Positions 8,426 through 16,969 of a DNA stretch of 56,843 nucleotides are shown here, piece by piece. The notes beneath the pieces were generated by a model. It did no database searches, had not been told where the DNA came from, and worked only from the letters and a program-made list of their open reading frames with translations. The stretch covers positions 1-56,843 of the forward strand of contig NZ_JAPDHZ010000005.1 in NCBI RefSeq assembly GCF_029525555.1. Direction: 5' to 3'. The position numbers and the translations under genes were made by a program. The stretch's first letter is position 1, and each line of letters starts with the position of its first letter. The DNA comes from Cohnella ginsengisoli (GTDB lineage Bacteria > Bacillota > Bacilli > Paenibacillales > Paenibacillaceae).

Positions 8426-9352
8426 ATGGACGAGAGCGTACGAACAGAGCTTTACCGCATGGTGGACGAATACGCGCTTGAAGCGACGCTGAACGAAACG
8501 CTGCGAAAATTTATCGCGGAGAAAGCGGCGGAAAAGACGTCCTGGTCCGAGATGACACGCTGCACGCACCGGATGCTTGGCGGTCGTTCGCCGGACCTGG
8601 AGCGGCACGCGGCGCTGACTGAACTGCTCATCCTGCTGCTGGATATCGTGGACGACCTGCAGGATCGGGACAGTCCGGACAGACCCTGGATGACCTGCGA
8701 TCCGGCGGTTACGCTCAACGCGGTGCTGGCCATGTTCGCTATGATCCTCGGCAACTGCGATACGCCGGGCTTCGGTCGTACCGTCGGAAGACTGCTGGCG
8801 AGATCGATTCAAGGTCAGCAAGCGGACATTACCGACGCGGTACAGACGGAAGGAGATTATTTTCATATGGTCTCGAACAAGTCCGGCGCTTTGGTGCAGC
8901 TGGCCGTCTATATGGGATATTCGCTTGTCGAGGGTATTGATCCAGACGTTCAAGCGACATTGGACCAGCTGGCCGGATGCGCGGGCATCGTGTCACAGAT
9001 CGAAAACGACGCGAGAGACGTGCTGAGGCTCGATCTCAAGAACGATCTTCTGCACAAAAAGCGTACGCTGCCCGTGCTGTTCATGCTCGAAGACAGTTAC
9101 GAGGAATTTCCGGCGCTGGACGAATATTACGCGGGCTCGCTGTCGCGCGAGCAGTTCGTCGGCCGACAACAGGAATTCGTGCAATATGCGCGGGATTCGG
9201 GCTGCATCGAATATTGCAAGGTCGTGCAAGCGCTCTACAAAGACAAAGCGAATGAACTGTACGATCTATTGCCCCCGATGCAAGAGCCGTGGGCCGGAAA
9301 GTTCAGAGAAATATTTGTCCCGGACTACGACGTTCGGTATAATGCAAGTTGA
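8426..9352 (+). CDS. comQ: ComQ-type isoprenyl transferase (polyprenyl synthetase family)
   Basis: A 308-residue all-alpha trans-prenyltransferase homologue. The first aspartate-rich motif is L-D-I-V-D-D-L-Q-D-R-D (DDxxD near residue 76). The second is degenerate, Q-I-E-N-D-A-R-D-V followed by D-L-K-N-D, a ComQ-like feature compared with the strict DDxxD of farnesyl/geranyl synthases. ComQ attaches a geranyl or farnesyl group to the ComX Trp and is needed for maturation. The ATG at 8426 is preceded by GAGGGAG. It follows comA by 13 nt in the same operon; in Bacillus it lies at the other end, upstream of comX. A generic isoprenoid synthase is the alternative, but the neighbours argue against it. 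Confidence 0.87.
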   Translation: MDESVRTELYRMVDEYALEATLNETLRKFIAEKAAEKTSWSEMTRCTHRMLGGRSPDLERHAALTELLILLLDIVDDLQDRDSPDRPWMTCDPAVTLNAVLAMFAMILGNCDTPGFGRTVGRLLARSIQGQQADITDAVQTEGDYFHMVSNKSGALVQLAVYMGYSLVEGIDPDVQATLDQLAGCAGIVSQIENDARDVLRLDLKNDLLHKKRTLPVLFMLEDSYEEFPALDEYYAGSLSREQFVGRQQEFVQYARDSGCIEYCKVVQALYKDKANELYDLLPPMQEPWAGKFREIFVPDYDVRYNAS

Positions 9353-9369
9353 GAGGGGGGCGTTAGTTG

Positions 9370-9459
9370 ATGGCAAATCACTTTGCCGGAATGCGCTTAA
9401 CTCATGCAAAGCCTGCGAATAGGGCGATACTTTGCATGGGGCAGGACTTTCAGCTTTAA
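9370..9459 (+). CDS. Candidate 29-aa leader peptide of the FusB-type gene
   Basis: A short open frame beginning M-A-N-H-F-A-G-M-R-L with an AGGGGGG ribosome site 9 nt upstream. It ends 84 nt before the next start. Its 3' codons (TTT CAG C) contain CTTTCAGC, the exact complement of the downstream ribosome-binding region. Reading this segment could free the downstream start, as in translational attenuators of antibiotic-resistance genes. There is no protein-level evidence that it is translated. Confidence 0.42.
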   Translation: MANHFAGMRLTHAKPANRAILCMGQDFQL

Positions 9460-9543
9460 CCGATCGCCCGTACCAGCGTTATCGTTTCTGATCATGGGCT
9501 TTGCACCTAATTAGCGCACCATACTAATTAAGGGGCTGAAAGC
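9372..9543 (+). promoter_or_regulatory. Candidate translational attenuator with mutually exclusive hairpins
   Basis: Several perfect complements lie in 170 nt. GGCAAA (9372) pairs TTTGCC (9382). CATGCAAAG (9403-9411) pairs CTTTGCATG (9430-9438), or TGCAAAGCC (9405-9413) pairs GGCTTTGCA (9497-9505). GGGCGAT (9422) pairs ATCGCCC (9463). CTTTCAGC (9447-9454) pairs GCTGAAAG (9535-9542), covering the region just before the start codon. CCTAATTAG (9506) pairs CTAATTAAGG (9524-9533), covering AAGG of the SD. The overlaps make the pairings alternatives, the hallmark of leader-controlled translation. Confidence 0.55.
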
Positions 9544-10194
9544 ATGCAACCATTCATTAGAAACCATCAATATAACCTGATTAAAAAACAAGTCGGTCTT
9601 CTGCAGCACGCCTGCGCGACCGTCGCCGACCCAAAGATCGTCGAATCGGTCCGCTCGAATATGCAGTTCAAGCTCACGGAAGCATTCCCGGAAGCGAGCG
9701 AAGCGGCGCGAGAGATCGTACTCCGCGGTTCCGGGTTGGGGACGGCGCCAGAGTTCCAACTGTACCTGGCAGCTCTGGATAGCCACCGGATCGCGTTCGA
9801 GACGGGGACGGAGCAGCAGCTGAAGAAGCTCTTCCCCAAGATCAAGAAGCTGAAGCTGCCGGATCTGGCCGCGCTCGATCTCAAGGCGATCAGCTATCTG
9901 GGCTGGTCGGACATCGCCGCGAACAAGCTGTTCATCGTCTACCCGCTGAACGGACGGCTCGTCGGCATCGAAGGACGGTTCACGCCGACGAACAAGAAAG
10001 GGACCTGCTTCGTCTGCAATCGGCAGACGGAGGTCGGCCTGTTCACGGCGCTGACCAAGTCCAGGCCTGCGAACGCATCGCCGGACTATTACAAAGCGAT
10101 CGGCAATTATATGTGCGCGGACAGCGAGGTCTGCAATCATAATATTACGGATCTGGCCGCGCTCGAGCAATTTTTAAGCAACGTCGTGAAGTAG
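9544..10194 (+). CDS. FusB/FusC-family EF-G-binding protein
   Basis: A 216-residue protein that by family binds elongation factor G and rescues ribosomes stalled by fusidic acid. The N-terminal helical domain starts M-Q-P-F-I-R-N-H-Q-Y-N, close to FusB's start. K-K-L-K-L-P-D-L and Y-L-G-W-S-D-I-A-A-N-K are conserved landmarks. The C-terminal zinc-binding domain has C-F-V-C and a later pair in Y-M-C-A-D-S-E-V-C-N-H. Size matches FusB (213). In soil Firmicutes such proteins are often chromosomal and of uncertain resistance effect. The RBS AGGGGC is partly buried in possible hairpins of the leader. It follows comQ by 191 nt and ends at a strong terminator. Confidence 0.87.
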   Translation: MQPFIRNHQYNLIKKQVGLLQHACATVADPKIVESVRSNMQFKLTEAFPEASEAAREIVLRGSGLGTAPEFQLYLAALDSHRIAFETGTEQQLKKLFPKIKKLKLPDLAALDLKAISYLGWSDIAANKLFIVYPLNGRLVGIEGRFTPTNKKGTCFVCNRQTEVGLFTALTKSRPANASPDYYKAIGNYMCADSEVCNHNITDLAALEQFLSNVVK

Positions 10195-10204
10195 AGAAGC
10201 AACG

Positions 10205-10241
10205 AAAAAACGGTGAAGCCCAAGCAGCTTCACCGTTTTTT
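10205..10241. terminator. Bidirectional intrinsic terminator
   Basis: ACGGTGAAGC and GCTTCACCGT form a 10-bp stem with A6 before and T6 after. It separates the convergent fusB-like gene and nfo. Confidence 0.92.
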
Positions 10242-10246
10242 ATCGT

Positions 10247-11137
10247 TTAAGAAACGGCGGCCGGTTTAAAGACAGGTTCGTCGACTTCGCCCCGCAGCAG
10301 CGCGATCTCATGCTTGTAGGGCGGGTTGACGTACTTTTTCGCCCCGATCGAAGGTGTCTCTAGCAGCATAGGAAGGCCCTGAAGCTGAGGATGCCGGACG
10401 ACATAGCGGAGGGCATCGAGCCCGATGCGGCCGTGTCCGATATTTTCGTGCCGGTCCTTGCGCGAGCCTCGCTCGTGCTTGGAATCGTTGATGTGCAGCA
10501 CCTTGAGCCGGTTCAGACCGACGATGCGGTCGAACGCGTCCAGGACGCCGTCGAAGTCGGCAGCGACGTCATAGCCTGCATCATGGACGTGACAAGTATC
10601 GAGGCAAACGGACAATCGTTCATTATGCGTGACGCCATCGATGATTCGCGCCAGCTCCTCGAAGCTTCTTCCGCACTCCGTGCCTTTGCCCGCCATCGTT
10701 TCAAGCGATACTTGCACGTCGCTCCGCTCCGACAGCGCTTCATTAAGCCCTTCGACAATGCGAGCGATTCCGGCGTCAGCGCCTGCGCCGACATGCGATC
10801 CGGGATGCAGGACGAGCTGACGGCTGCCTAGCGCTTCCGTTCGTGCCAGCTCATCGCGAAGCATCTCAATGCCGAATTCGAACGTCCGCGGAGAGATCGT
10901 GTTGGCTAGATTGATAATAAACGGCGCGTGAACGACGATGTTCGAGATGCCGTGCTCGCGCATATGGGCGGCGCCGAGCTCGATATGGAGCGCTTCGATC
11001 GGCTTGCGACGGGAATTGTGAGGCGCGCCGGTGTAGATCAAAAACGTATTCGCGCCATACGATGCTGCTTCCTCGCTGGCTTGCAGCAGCATCCGGGGGC
11101 CGGACATCGATACGTGCGAGCCGAGTAAGAAAGACAT
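10247..11137 (-). CDS. nfo: Deoxyribonuclease IV (endonuclease IV)
   Basis: A 296-residue AP endonuclease of base-excision repair, cutting 5' of abasic sites with three zinc ions. Visible AP_endonuc_2 signatures: G-S-H-V-S near the start; V-H-A-P-F-I-I-N-L-A-N; L-H-P-G-S-H-V-G; S-L-E-T-M-A-G-K-G; C-L-D-T-C-H-V-H-D-A-G-Y-D; L-H-I-N-D-S-K; H-E-N-I-G-H-G; and the late L-L-E-T-P. Length equals the B. subtilis enzyme. The ATG at 11137 is chosen because homology begins there; the frame is open further upstream. A GGAGG lies about 12 nt away. Intact, unlike many neighbours. Confidence 0.92.
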   Translation of the reverse strand: MSFLLGSHVSMSGPRMLLQASEEAASYGANTFLIYTGAPHNSRRKPIEALHIELGAAHMREHGISNIVVHAPFIINLANTISPRTFEFGIEMLRDELARTEALGSRQLVLHPGSHVGAGADAGIARIVEGLNEALSERSDVQVSLETMAGKGTECGRSFEELARIIDGVTHNERLSVCLDTCHVHDAGYDVAADFDGVLDAFDRIVGLNRLKVLHINDSKHERGSRKDRHENIGHGRIGLDALRYVVRHPQLQGLPMLLETPSIGAKKYVNPPYKHEIALLRGEVDEPVFKPAAVS

Positions 11138-11236
11138 GCCTGCGATACGCCTCCTCGGAAGTGAGGTCCACGAAAAAACTTGTTGAATACCATCATAAAA
11201 CGACGGGCTCTCCCGGTCCATTGCCAAATAAATCAA

Positions 11237-11272
11237 ACGCGCAGCCGCTCCTTGGAAGGAGGGACTGCGCGT
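11237..11272 (-). terminator. Intrinsic terminator after gcvPB
   Basis: ACGCGCAG pairs CTGCGCGT around an inner CTCCTT/AAGGAG helix. On the minus strand it is followed by TTTGATTTATTT. Confidence 0.65.
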
Positions 11273-11286
11273 CGGTCAGCAATGGC

Positions 11287-12766
11287 TCAGCTGCAAGCGC
11301 AGTTGAGCACCGGCTTGCGGGCGGCGGTCGTCTCGTCGAGTCGACGGACGACGGTGTCGTATGGCGCGTTCAGGACGAGCTCCGGATTCGTGCGAGCCTC
11401 CTCGGCGATCCGGATCATCGTGTCGATGAAGCCGTCCAGCGTTTCCTTGCTCTCGGTCTCGGTCGGTTCGATCATGATGCATTCCTCGACGTTAAGCGGG
11501 AAGTAGATGGTCGGCGGATGGTAGCCGAAGTCAAGCAGCCGCTTGGCGACGTCGAGCGTGCGCACGCCGTATGGCTTCAAGCCGCGACCCGACATGACGA
11601 ATTCGTGCTTGCACACGCCCGGATACGGAATCTCGTAGTGCGGCGCAAGGCGGGCCATCATGTAGTTGGCGTTCAATACCGCGCATTCGGACACGTGGCG
11701 CAAGCCTTCAGGCCCATAGGTCCGAATGTAGGTGTACGCGCGGACAAGAATGCCGAAGTTGCCGTAGTACGCCTTTACGCGCCCGATCGATTCGGGGCGA
11801 TCGTAGTCGAAGAAATACGTGCCGTCTTCGCGGCGGGCGACGATCGGCTTCGGCAGGAAGGGGATCAGCCTGTTTTTCACGCCGACGGGGCCCGCGCCAG
11901 GTCCGCCGCCGCCGTGCGGCGTGCTCATCGTCTTGTGCAGGTTCAGGTGAACGACGTCAAAGCCCATGTCTCCCGGACGAGTGATACCCATGATGGCGTT
12001 GGAATTCGCGCCGTCGTAGTACAACAAGCCGCCCGCTTCATGGATAATCGCGGCGATCTCGACGATCTGTTCCTCGAACAGGCCGAGCGTGCTCGGATTG
12101 GTCAGCATGAGCGCCGCTGTGTCGCTGCCGACGGCTGCGCGCAGCGCCTCCAGGTCCACCATGCCGCGTGCGTCGGACTTGATCGTGACCGTCTCGAATC
12201 CGGCGACCGTCGCGCTCGCCGGGTTCGTGCCGTGCGAGGAGTCGGGCACGATGACCTTCGTGCGACGCTCGCCGCGGCTCTCGTGAAAAGCGCGGATCAT
12301 CATGAGGCCGGTCCATTCGCCGTGGGCGCCGGCGGCCGGCTGCAGCGTCACTTGATCCATGCCGGTAAGGGCGGCAAGGTCGTTTTGCAGCGTATAAAGC
12401 AGTTCAAGCGCCCCCCTGGATGCTCTCTTCCGGCTGATAGGGATGGATCTTCGCGAAGCCGGCGAAGCGAGCCGTGTCTTCGTTGATCTTCGGGTTGTAC
12501 TTCATCGTGCAGGAGCCGAGCGGATAGAAGCCGTTGTCGACGCCGAAGTTACGGCGGGACAGCTCCGTATAGTGGCGAATGACATCGACTTCGTACACTT
12601 CAGGGAGCGCTGCCGGCGTCCCGCGCAGCAGGGAAGCCGGTATCAGCTCCGAAGCCGGAACCTCCGGCACGTCGCATGGCGGCAGCGAATAAGCGACGCG
12701 GCCCGGCTTGCTCAGTTCAAAGATCAAAGACTTTTCCGCCGATCCTGCATGCGTCGGTGCGCTCAT
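11287..12766 (-). CDS. gcvPB: Glycine dehydrogenase (decarboxylating) subunit 2 (frameshifted)
   Basis: The PLP-binding half of the split P-protein of the glycine cleavage system, about 492 residues. PLP is held by the Lys in H-L-N-L-H-K-T-M-S-T-P-H-G-G-G. The usual start F-E-L-S-K-P-G-R-V-A-Y and the N-F-G-V-D-N-G-F-Y-P-L-G-S-C-T-M-K-Y-N segment are present. A C6 run at 12411-12416 carries one extra base and splits the gene after E-E-S-I-Q-G-G; removing one C joins it to A-L-E-L-L-Y-T-L-Q-N-D-L. Its ATG overlaps the gcvPA stop by 4 nt, so the two subunits are translationally coupled. It is last in the gcvT-gcvPA-gcvPB operon. Confidence 0.95.
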
Positions 12767-14122
12767 ACGGCCACCTCCCCCAACGTACTGGCAAAGCTGT
12801 CGATCTCCTGGCGCGTGCGTTTCTCGGTGACGGCGACGAGCATATGGCCCGCAAGCTCCGGATACGCGATGCCCAGATCATAGCCGCCGAGGAAGCCGGC
12901 CGCCAGCAGCTTCAGATTCGTCTCTCGGACGGAGACGCCGTCCGGCAGCTTCACGACGAATTCGTTGAAGAACGGAGCGCCGAGCGGCAGTTCGAAGCCG
13001 CGCTTCACCAGCTCGCCGGCCGCGTAATGCGACTTCTGCAGGTTCAAATGAGCCGCGTCCTGCAGTCCTTGCTTGCCCATCGTCGAGAGGTAAATGGAAG
13101 CGCACAAGGCGAGCAGCGCCTGGTTGGAGCAAATGTTCGACGTCGCCTTCTCTCGGCGGATATGCTGCTCGCGCGCCTGGAGCGTAAGCACGAAGCCCCG
13201 CTTGCCGTCGATGTCGGTCGTCTGCCCGACGATGCGGCCCGGCATCCGGCGCATGAGCGGCTCCGCGACGGCGAAAAAGCCGCAGGTCGGGCCGCCGAGC
13301 GATTGCGAGATGCCAAGCGGCTGCGCGTCGCCCACGCAGATGTCCGCGCCGAGCTTGCCCGGCGTCTCGAGCAGGCCGAGCGCCATCGGATTGGCGCTGA
13401 CGACGAACAGCCCCTTGACGCCGTGAACGATCGGCTCGATGGCCGCCAGATCCTCGACCGCGCCGAAGAAGTTCGGCGACTGGACGAGCACGGCAGCGGT
13501 GTCGGCCGTGACGGCTTCGCGCAGCGCCGCGAGATCGGTGACGCCGTTCGCGCAGCCGACCTCGGCGATGTCCAGATTCAGCCCGCGGGCCATCGTGCGG
13601 AGCGCCTCGCGCGCTTCCGGGTGGACGGCGCGGGAGACGATCAGCTGCTTGCGCTTGGTGGCGCCGGCTGCGAGCGCGCCGGCTTCGGACAGCGCGGTGA
13701 CGCCGTCGTACATGCTGGCGTTGGCCACCTTCATGCCGGTCAGCTCGCAAATGTACGATTGAAACTCGAAGATGGCTTGCAGCTCGCCTTGGCTGATTTC
13801 AGGCTGATAGGGGGGTATAGGCCGTATAAAATTCGGACCGGGAGATCATGTGGTTGATGACGACGGGAAGGTGATGGTCGTAGATGCCGGCGCCGAGAAA
13901 GCTTTTATAGCGGTCGGTATCCGCGTTCCGCCCGGCCAGCGCCTTCATGTGCGCAAGCAGGGAGAACTCGTCGAGCGCGCCGGACATCGGCAGCGTGCCG
14001 CGATATCGGATCGCCTCGGGGATGTCGCGGAAGAGCGCCTCGACGGACGTGACGCCGATCGTCGCCAGCATGTCGGCCTGGTCTTGCTCGGTCATCGGGA
14101 TGTATCGATGAAGATTCGTCAT
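12763..14122 (-). CDS. gcvPA: Glycine dehydrogenase (decarboxylating) subunit 1 (frameshifted)
   Basis: Subunit 1 of the split glycine decarboxylase, about 452 residues. It starts M-T-N-L-H-R-Y-I-P-M-T, with the family's H-H-L-P-V-V-I-N-H-M-I-S-R-S-E-F motif. One extra base in the six-base run 13810-13815 (C on the coding strand) breaks it in T-A-Y-T-P-Y-Q-P-E-I-S-Q-G-E, a highly conserved segment, so the break is easy to recognise. The C-terminal part has the folded but PLP-free aminotransferase core. It sits 10 nt after gcvT and overlaps gcvPB. With GcvT, GcvH and lipoamide dehydrogenase (not in the window) it converts glycine to CO2, NH3 and methylene-THF. Confidence 0.95.
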
Positions 14123-14132
14123 TGCCCTTTAA

Positions 14133-15242
14133 TCACTCCTTAGGCAGTCTTTTATAAAACGGGGTCTTGATCACTTCGGCCTTCAACCGCTTGCCGCGAA
14201 TCTCGACCTCGATCTCGGTGCCAAGCGCGGCATATGCCGCATCGACCAGGGCAAGCCCTAAGCTGCGCTTCAGCGTCGGGGAATGCGTCCCCGTCGTCAC
14301 ATCGCCGATCCGCGTCTCTCCCGCATAAACCGGGTAGTGGGAGCGGGGGATGCCTCTATCGACCATCTCGATGCCAACCAGCTTGCGCGGCAAGCCATCG
14401 GCCTTCTGCGTGACCAGCGCGTCCTTGCCGATGAAGTCGTCCTTGTCCAGCTTGACGAAGAAGCCGACGCCGGCCTCAAGCGGCGTGATCGTGTCCGACA
14501 GCTCTTGCCCATAAAGCGGCAGACGCGCTTCGAAGCGGAGCGTATCGCGGGCGCCGAGACCGGCGGGCACGAGACCGAGCGGTTCGCCTGCCGCCATCAG
14601 CGCTTGCCAGACGTCGCCAGCTCGCTCGGCCGGCACATAGATCTCGAACCCGTCCTCGCCGGTATATCCCGTCCGGGAGATCAGCGCGCCGACGTCGGCC
14701 AGCGTCGTATCCGGTTTGAAGCGGAAGGAGGGAAGCGCGAGAACGTCCGGCGCAGCGCCAGCCGCTTGGAGGATGTCGGCAGCGCTTGGACCCTGAAGAG
14801 CGAGCAGGGCATAGCGGTGCGACGCGTTATCGAGGGACGCGTCCCCGATCAGATGCGAGCGCATCCATTCGAAATCCTTGTCGATATTCGACGCGTTCAC
14901 GACGGCCATGAATCGATCCGCCGCGATTCGGTAGACGAGCAGGTCGTCCACCACGCCGCCGTCCGGGTAACACATGAGCGTGTACTGCGCCTGGCCGTCC
15001 GCCAGCTTGGATACGTCGTTGGTCGTCACGCGCTGCAGGAATCGCTCCGCGTCTTTGCCCGTCACCAGAAATTCTCCCATATGGGACACATCGAACAGGC
15101 CGGCTTGCTGGCGAACCGCGTCATGCTCCCTCTGAATCCCCGAAAACTGCACGGGAAGCTCCCAGCCGCCGAAGTCGATGCAGCGGACGCCTGGAAGCTC
15201 GGCATAAACCGGGTAAAGCGGGGTCCTTTTCAACTCGCTCAT
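14133..15242 (-). CDS. gcvT: Aminomethyltransferase (glycine cleavage T-protein)
   Basis: A 369-residue THF-dependent aminomethyltransferase that takes the aminomethyl group from lipoyl-GcvH and releases ammonia. Intact frame. Family marks are T-P-L-Y near the start, F-G-G-W-E-L-P-V-Q-F, F-D-V-S-H-M-G-E, the catalytic-region Y-T-L-M-C-Y-P-D-G-G-V-V-D-D, S-R-T-G-Y-T-G-E-D-G-F-E, and G-A-R-D-T-L-R-F-E-A. It is the first gene of the operon, about 125 nt downstream of a tandem glycine riboswitch, so transcription should rise when glycine is abundant. Confidence 0.96.
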   Translation of the reverse strand: MSELKRTPLYPVYAELPGVRCIDFGGWELPVQFSGIQREHDAVRQQAGLFDVSHMGEFLVTGKDAERFLQRVTTNDVSKLADGQAQYTLMCYPDGGVVDDLLVYRIAADRFMAVVNASNIDKDFEWMRSHLIGDASLDNASHRYALLALQGPSAADILQAAGAAPDVLALPSFRFKPDTTLADVGALISRTGYTGEDGFEIYVPAERAGDVWQALMAAGEPLGLVPAGLGARDTLRFEARLPLYGQELSDTITPLEAGVGFFVKLDKDDFIGKDALVTQKADGLPRKLVGIEMVDRGIPRSHYPVYAGETRIGDVTTGTHSPTLKRSLGLALVDAAYAALGTEIEVEIRGKRLKAEVIKTPFYKRLPKE

Positions 15243-15311
15243 CGTTGTCGTTCGCCTCCTTGATTCAATTCTCGCTCAGACTCGACCGGTCTCGCCTGGA
15301 CGCAAAAAAAG

Positions 15312-15358
15312 ACAGCCGCAAAAAAGAAAGCGCGCCCCCAGCCGAAGCTGCCTGCGCC
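15312..15358 (-). terminator. Expression-platform terminator between glycine riboswitch and gcvT
   Basis: On the minus strand a GC-rich hairpin with a CAGC-TTCG-GCTG tip is followed by TTTCTTTTTTG. It lies directly after the second aptamer and before gcvT, where ligand-controlled termination is expected. Confidence 0.62.
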
Positions 15359-15367
15359 TTCTTTTCG

Positions 15368-15572
15368 CTCTGTCCTTTGTACCTGAGAGTTACCTTAGGT
15401 CCGTCCTCGGAACTAAGTTTCCCCGTGGGTGATTCCGCGTCCCGCAGCGGAATGCTCTCCAGAGTCGCGTCCGGCAAAGGTCCTTTTGCCTGAGAGATTC
15501 TCCTCTCTTAAGAGGGTTACTCCTTCGGCGCCGCCTCCAAGTCCATCCTGGGCGATCTCTCCCGTTGCCATC
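15368..15572 (-). promoter_or_regulatory. Tandem glycine riboswitch (gcvT leader)
   Basis: Two consecutive aptamers on the minus strand. The first has GGGAGAG, GCCGAAGGAG and CTCTCAGGCAAAAGGACC. The second has TGGAGAG and CTCTCAGGTACAAAGGACAG. This is the known cooperative or dimeric glycine aptamer arrangement upstream of gcv operons in Gram-positives, an ON switch for glycine catabolism. Confidence 0.93.
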
Positions 15573-15687
15573 ATCCGCACCTATGCGATTGTTGGTTACA
15601 GTCTATTCATACATGAGTCTGGGAGGAAGTGTCAACGATAAATTAAATGGTATACTGGGGAAACCGAAAATCAGGGAGGGCATCGAT

Positions 15688-16788
15688 ATGAACGGCAGCA
15701 TCACTTTGGCGGAGGCATTCAAAAACTGCAAGCATCCGGTCGTCGGCCACGGCAAGCGGAACGTCCGGGTGCTGCTGGACGCATTGGCGGGCACGGACGG
15801 AAACGAAGAGAGCGACATGTACGGAAAAGGGGAGACGATCGAGCGGTTTCAGGCGAAAATGGCCGCTTATCTGGGCAAGCCGGATGCCGTCTTTTTTCCG
15901 AGCGGCACGATGGCGCAGCAGATCGCGCTGCGCATCCATTGCGACGAGACGGGGAAGCGGAAGGTCGCTTATCATCCGCTAAGTCATCTCGAGATTCACG
16001 AGGAGGACGGCCTGAAGGAGCTTCACCGGATCGAGACGGTGCGCTTGGCCGATCGCGATCGGCTCATCCGGCTTGACGACGTTCGGCTGCTCGACGAAGA
16101 CGTCGCCTGTCTGCTGCTCGAGCTGCCTCAGCGGGAGATCGGCGGACAGCTGCCTCCTTATGCGGAGCTTGAGGAAATGTCGGCCTACTGCCGCGGGCGC
16201 GGAATCCGCCTGCATCTGGACGGCGCGCGCCTGTTCGAGATTTTGCCTTACTACGACAAGTCCGCCGCCCAGATCTGTGCGCTGTTCGACAGCGTATATG
16301 TGTCGTTTTATAAAGGGCTTGGCGGTGTCGCAGGCGCGATATTGACGGGAGAACCGACGTTGACCGCGCGTTCGAAGGTTTGGAAGCGGCGGCATGGCGG
16401 CGACCTGATCAGCTTGTATCCGTACGTCATCAGCTCGGACTATTATTTCGACAGGCGGATCGGCAAAATGGCGCAGTATTACGCAGAAGCGAAGTCGCTG
16501 GCGGAAATGTACAACGACTGCGCGCACACGATTCGTACCGTTCCAAAGGCACCGGTATCCAACCTGTTCCATGTTCATTCGGATCTGCCGAAGGAGGTGC
16601 TGGAGTCGATGCTAGCCGACGTTTGCGAAGCGACAGACATCGGTTTGGCCTCCTGGGTGAAAGCGCTGGACGATGGCGGCAGCGCCTACGAGGTGAGCAT
16701 CGGCGACCGCTACGCGGCCGTACCGATAGAACGGCTGCGCGAAGCTTTCGCCATGCTGCGGGAAAAGTTGCTGGCTTATTCCGCTTAA
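15688..16788 (+). CDS. Threonine aldolase / beta-eliminating lyase family PLP enzyme
   Basis: A 366-residue fold-type I PLP enzyme resembling low-specificity L-threonine aldolase (threonine to glycine plus acetaldehyde). PLP is bound by Lys in S-F-Y-K-G-L-G-G (about residue 208). Substrate and cofactor motifs include F-F-P-S-G-T-M-A-Q-Q-I-A, H-P-L-S-H-L-E and L-H-L-D-G-A-R-L-F-E. The ATG at 15688 has GGGAGGG 7 nt upstream. It is divergent from the glycine-cleavage operon, which fits a shared role in glycine turnover. The W-K-R-R-H-G-G segment differs from classical LtaE, so substrate preference is uncertain. Confidence 0.85.
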   Translation: MNGSITLAEAFKNCKHPVVGHGKRNVRVLLDALAGTDGNEESDMYGKGETIERFQAKMAAYLGKPDAVFFPSGTMAQQIALRIHCDETGKRKVAYHPLSHLEIHEEDGLKELHRIETVRLADRDRLIRLDDVRLLDEDVACLLLELPQREIGGQLPPYAELEEMSAYCRGRGIRLHLDGARLFEILPYYDKSAAQICALFDSVYVSFYKGLGGVAGAILTGEPTLTARSKVWKRRHGGDLISLYPYVISSDYYFDRRIGKMAQYYAEAKSLAEMYNDCAHTIRTVPKAPVSNLFHVHSDLPKEVLESMLADVCEATDIGLASWVKALDDGGSAYEVSIGDRYAAVPIERLREAFAMLREKLLAYSA

Positions 16789-16796
16789 TCCAATGC

Positions 16797-16950
16797 CTTT
16801 GTCGGTGGACAATAAGGATTGTACGATCGGGATCTCCGCCGCCGTCGGGATGACGAATAGCGTGCCGACGATCGCGAACAGCGCGACGGGTACGCGGGTA
16901 TCGGGCTTAAAGACAAGGAGCATGATAACATAAGCGATGCCATTCGTTTA
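16797..16950 (-). pseudogene. Remnant of a UPF0718/YraQ-type permease
   Basis: Between threonine aldolase and the esterase, the minus strand encodes about 50 residues reading L-L-V-F-K-P-D-T-R-V-P and G-T-L-F-V-I-P-T-A-A-E-I-P-I-V-Q. This resembles the conserved core of YraQ/DUF318 permeases, where T-A-E-I-P precedes a membrane helix. It has no start, no stop of its own and runs into the 3' end of the aldolase gene. It is most simply a deletion scar. Confidence 0.45.
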
Positions 16951-16969
16951 AAAGCGAAGGGAGACCGAT

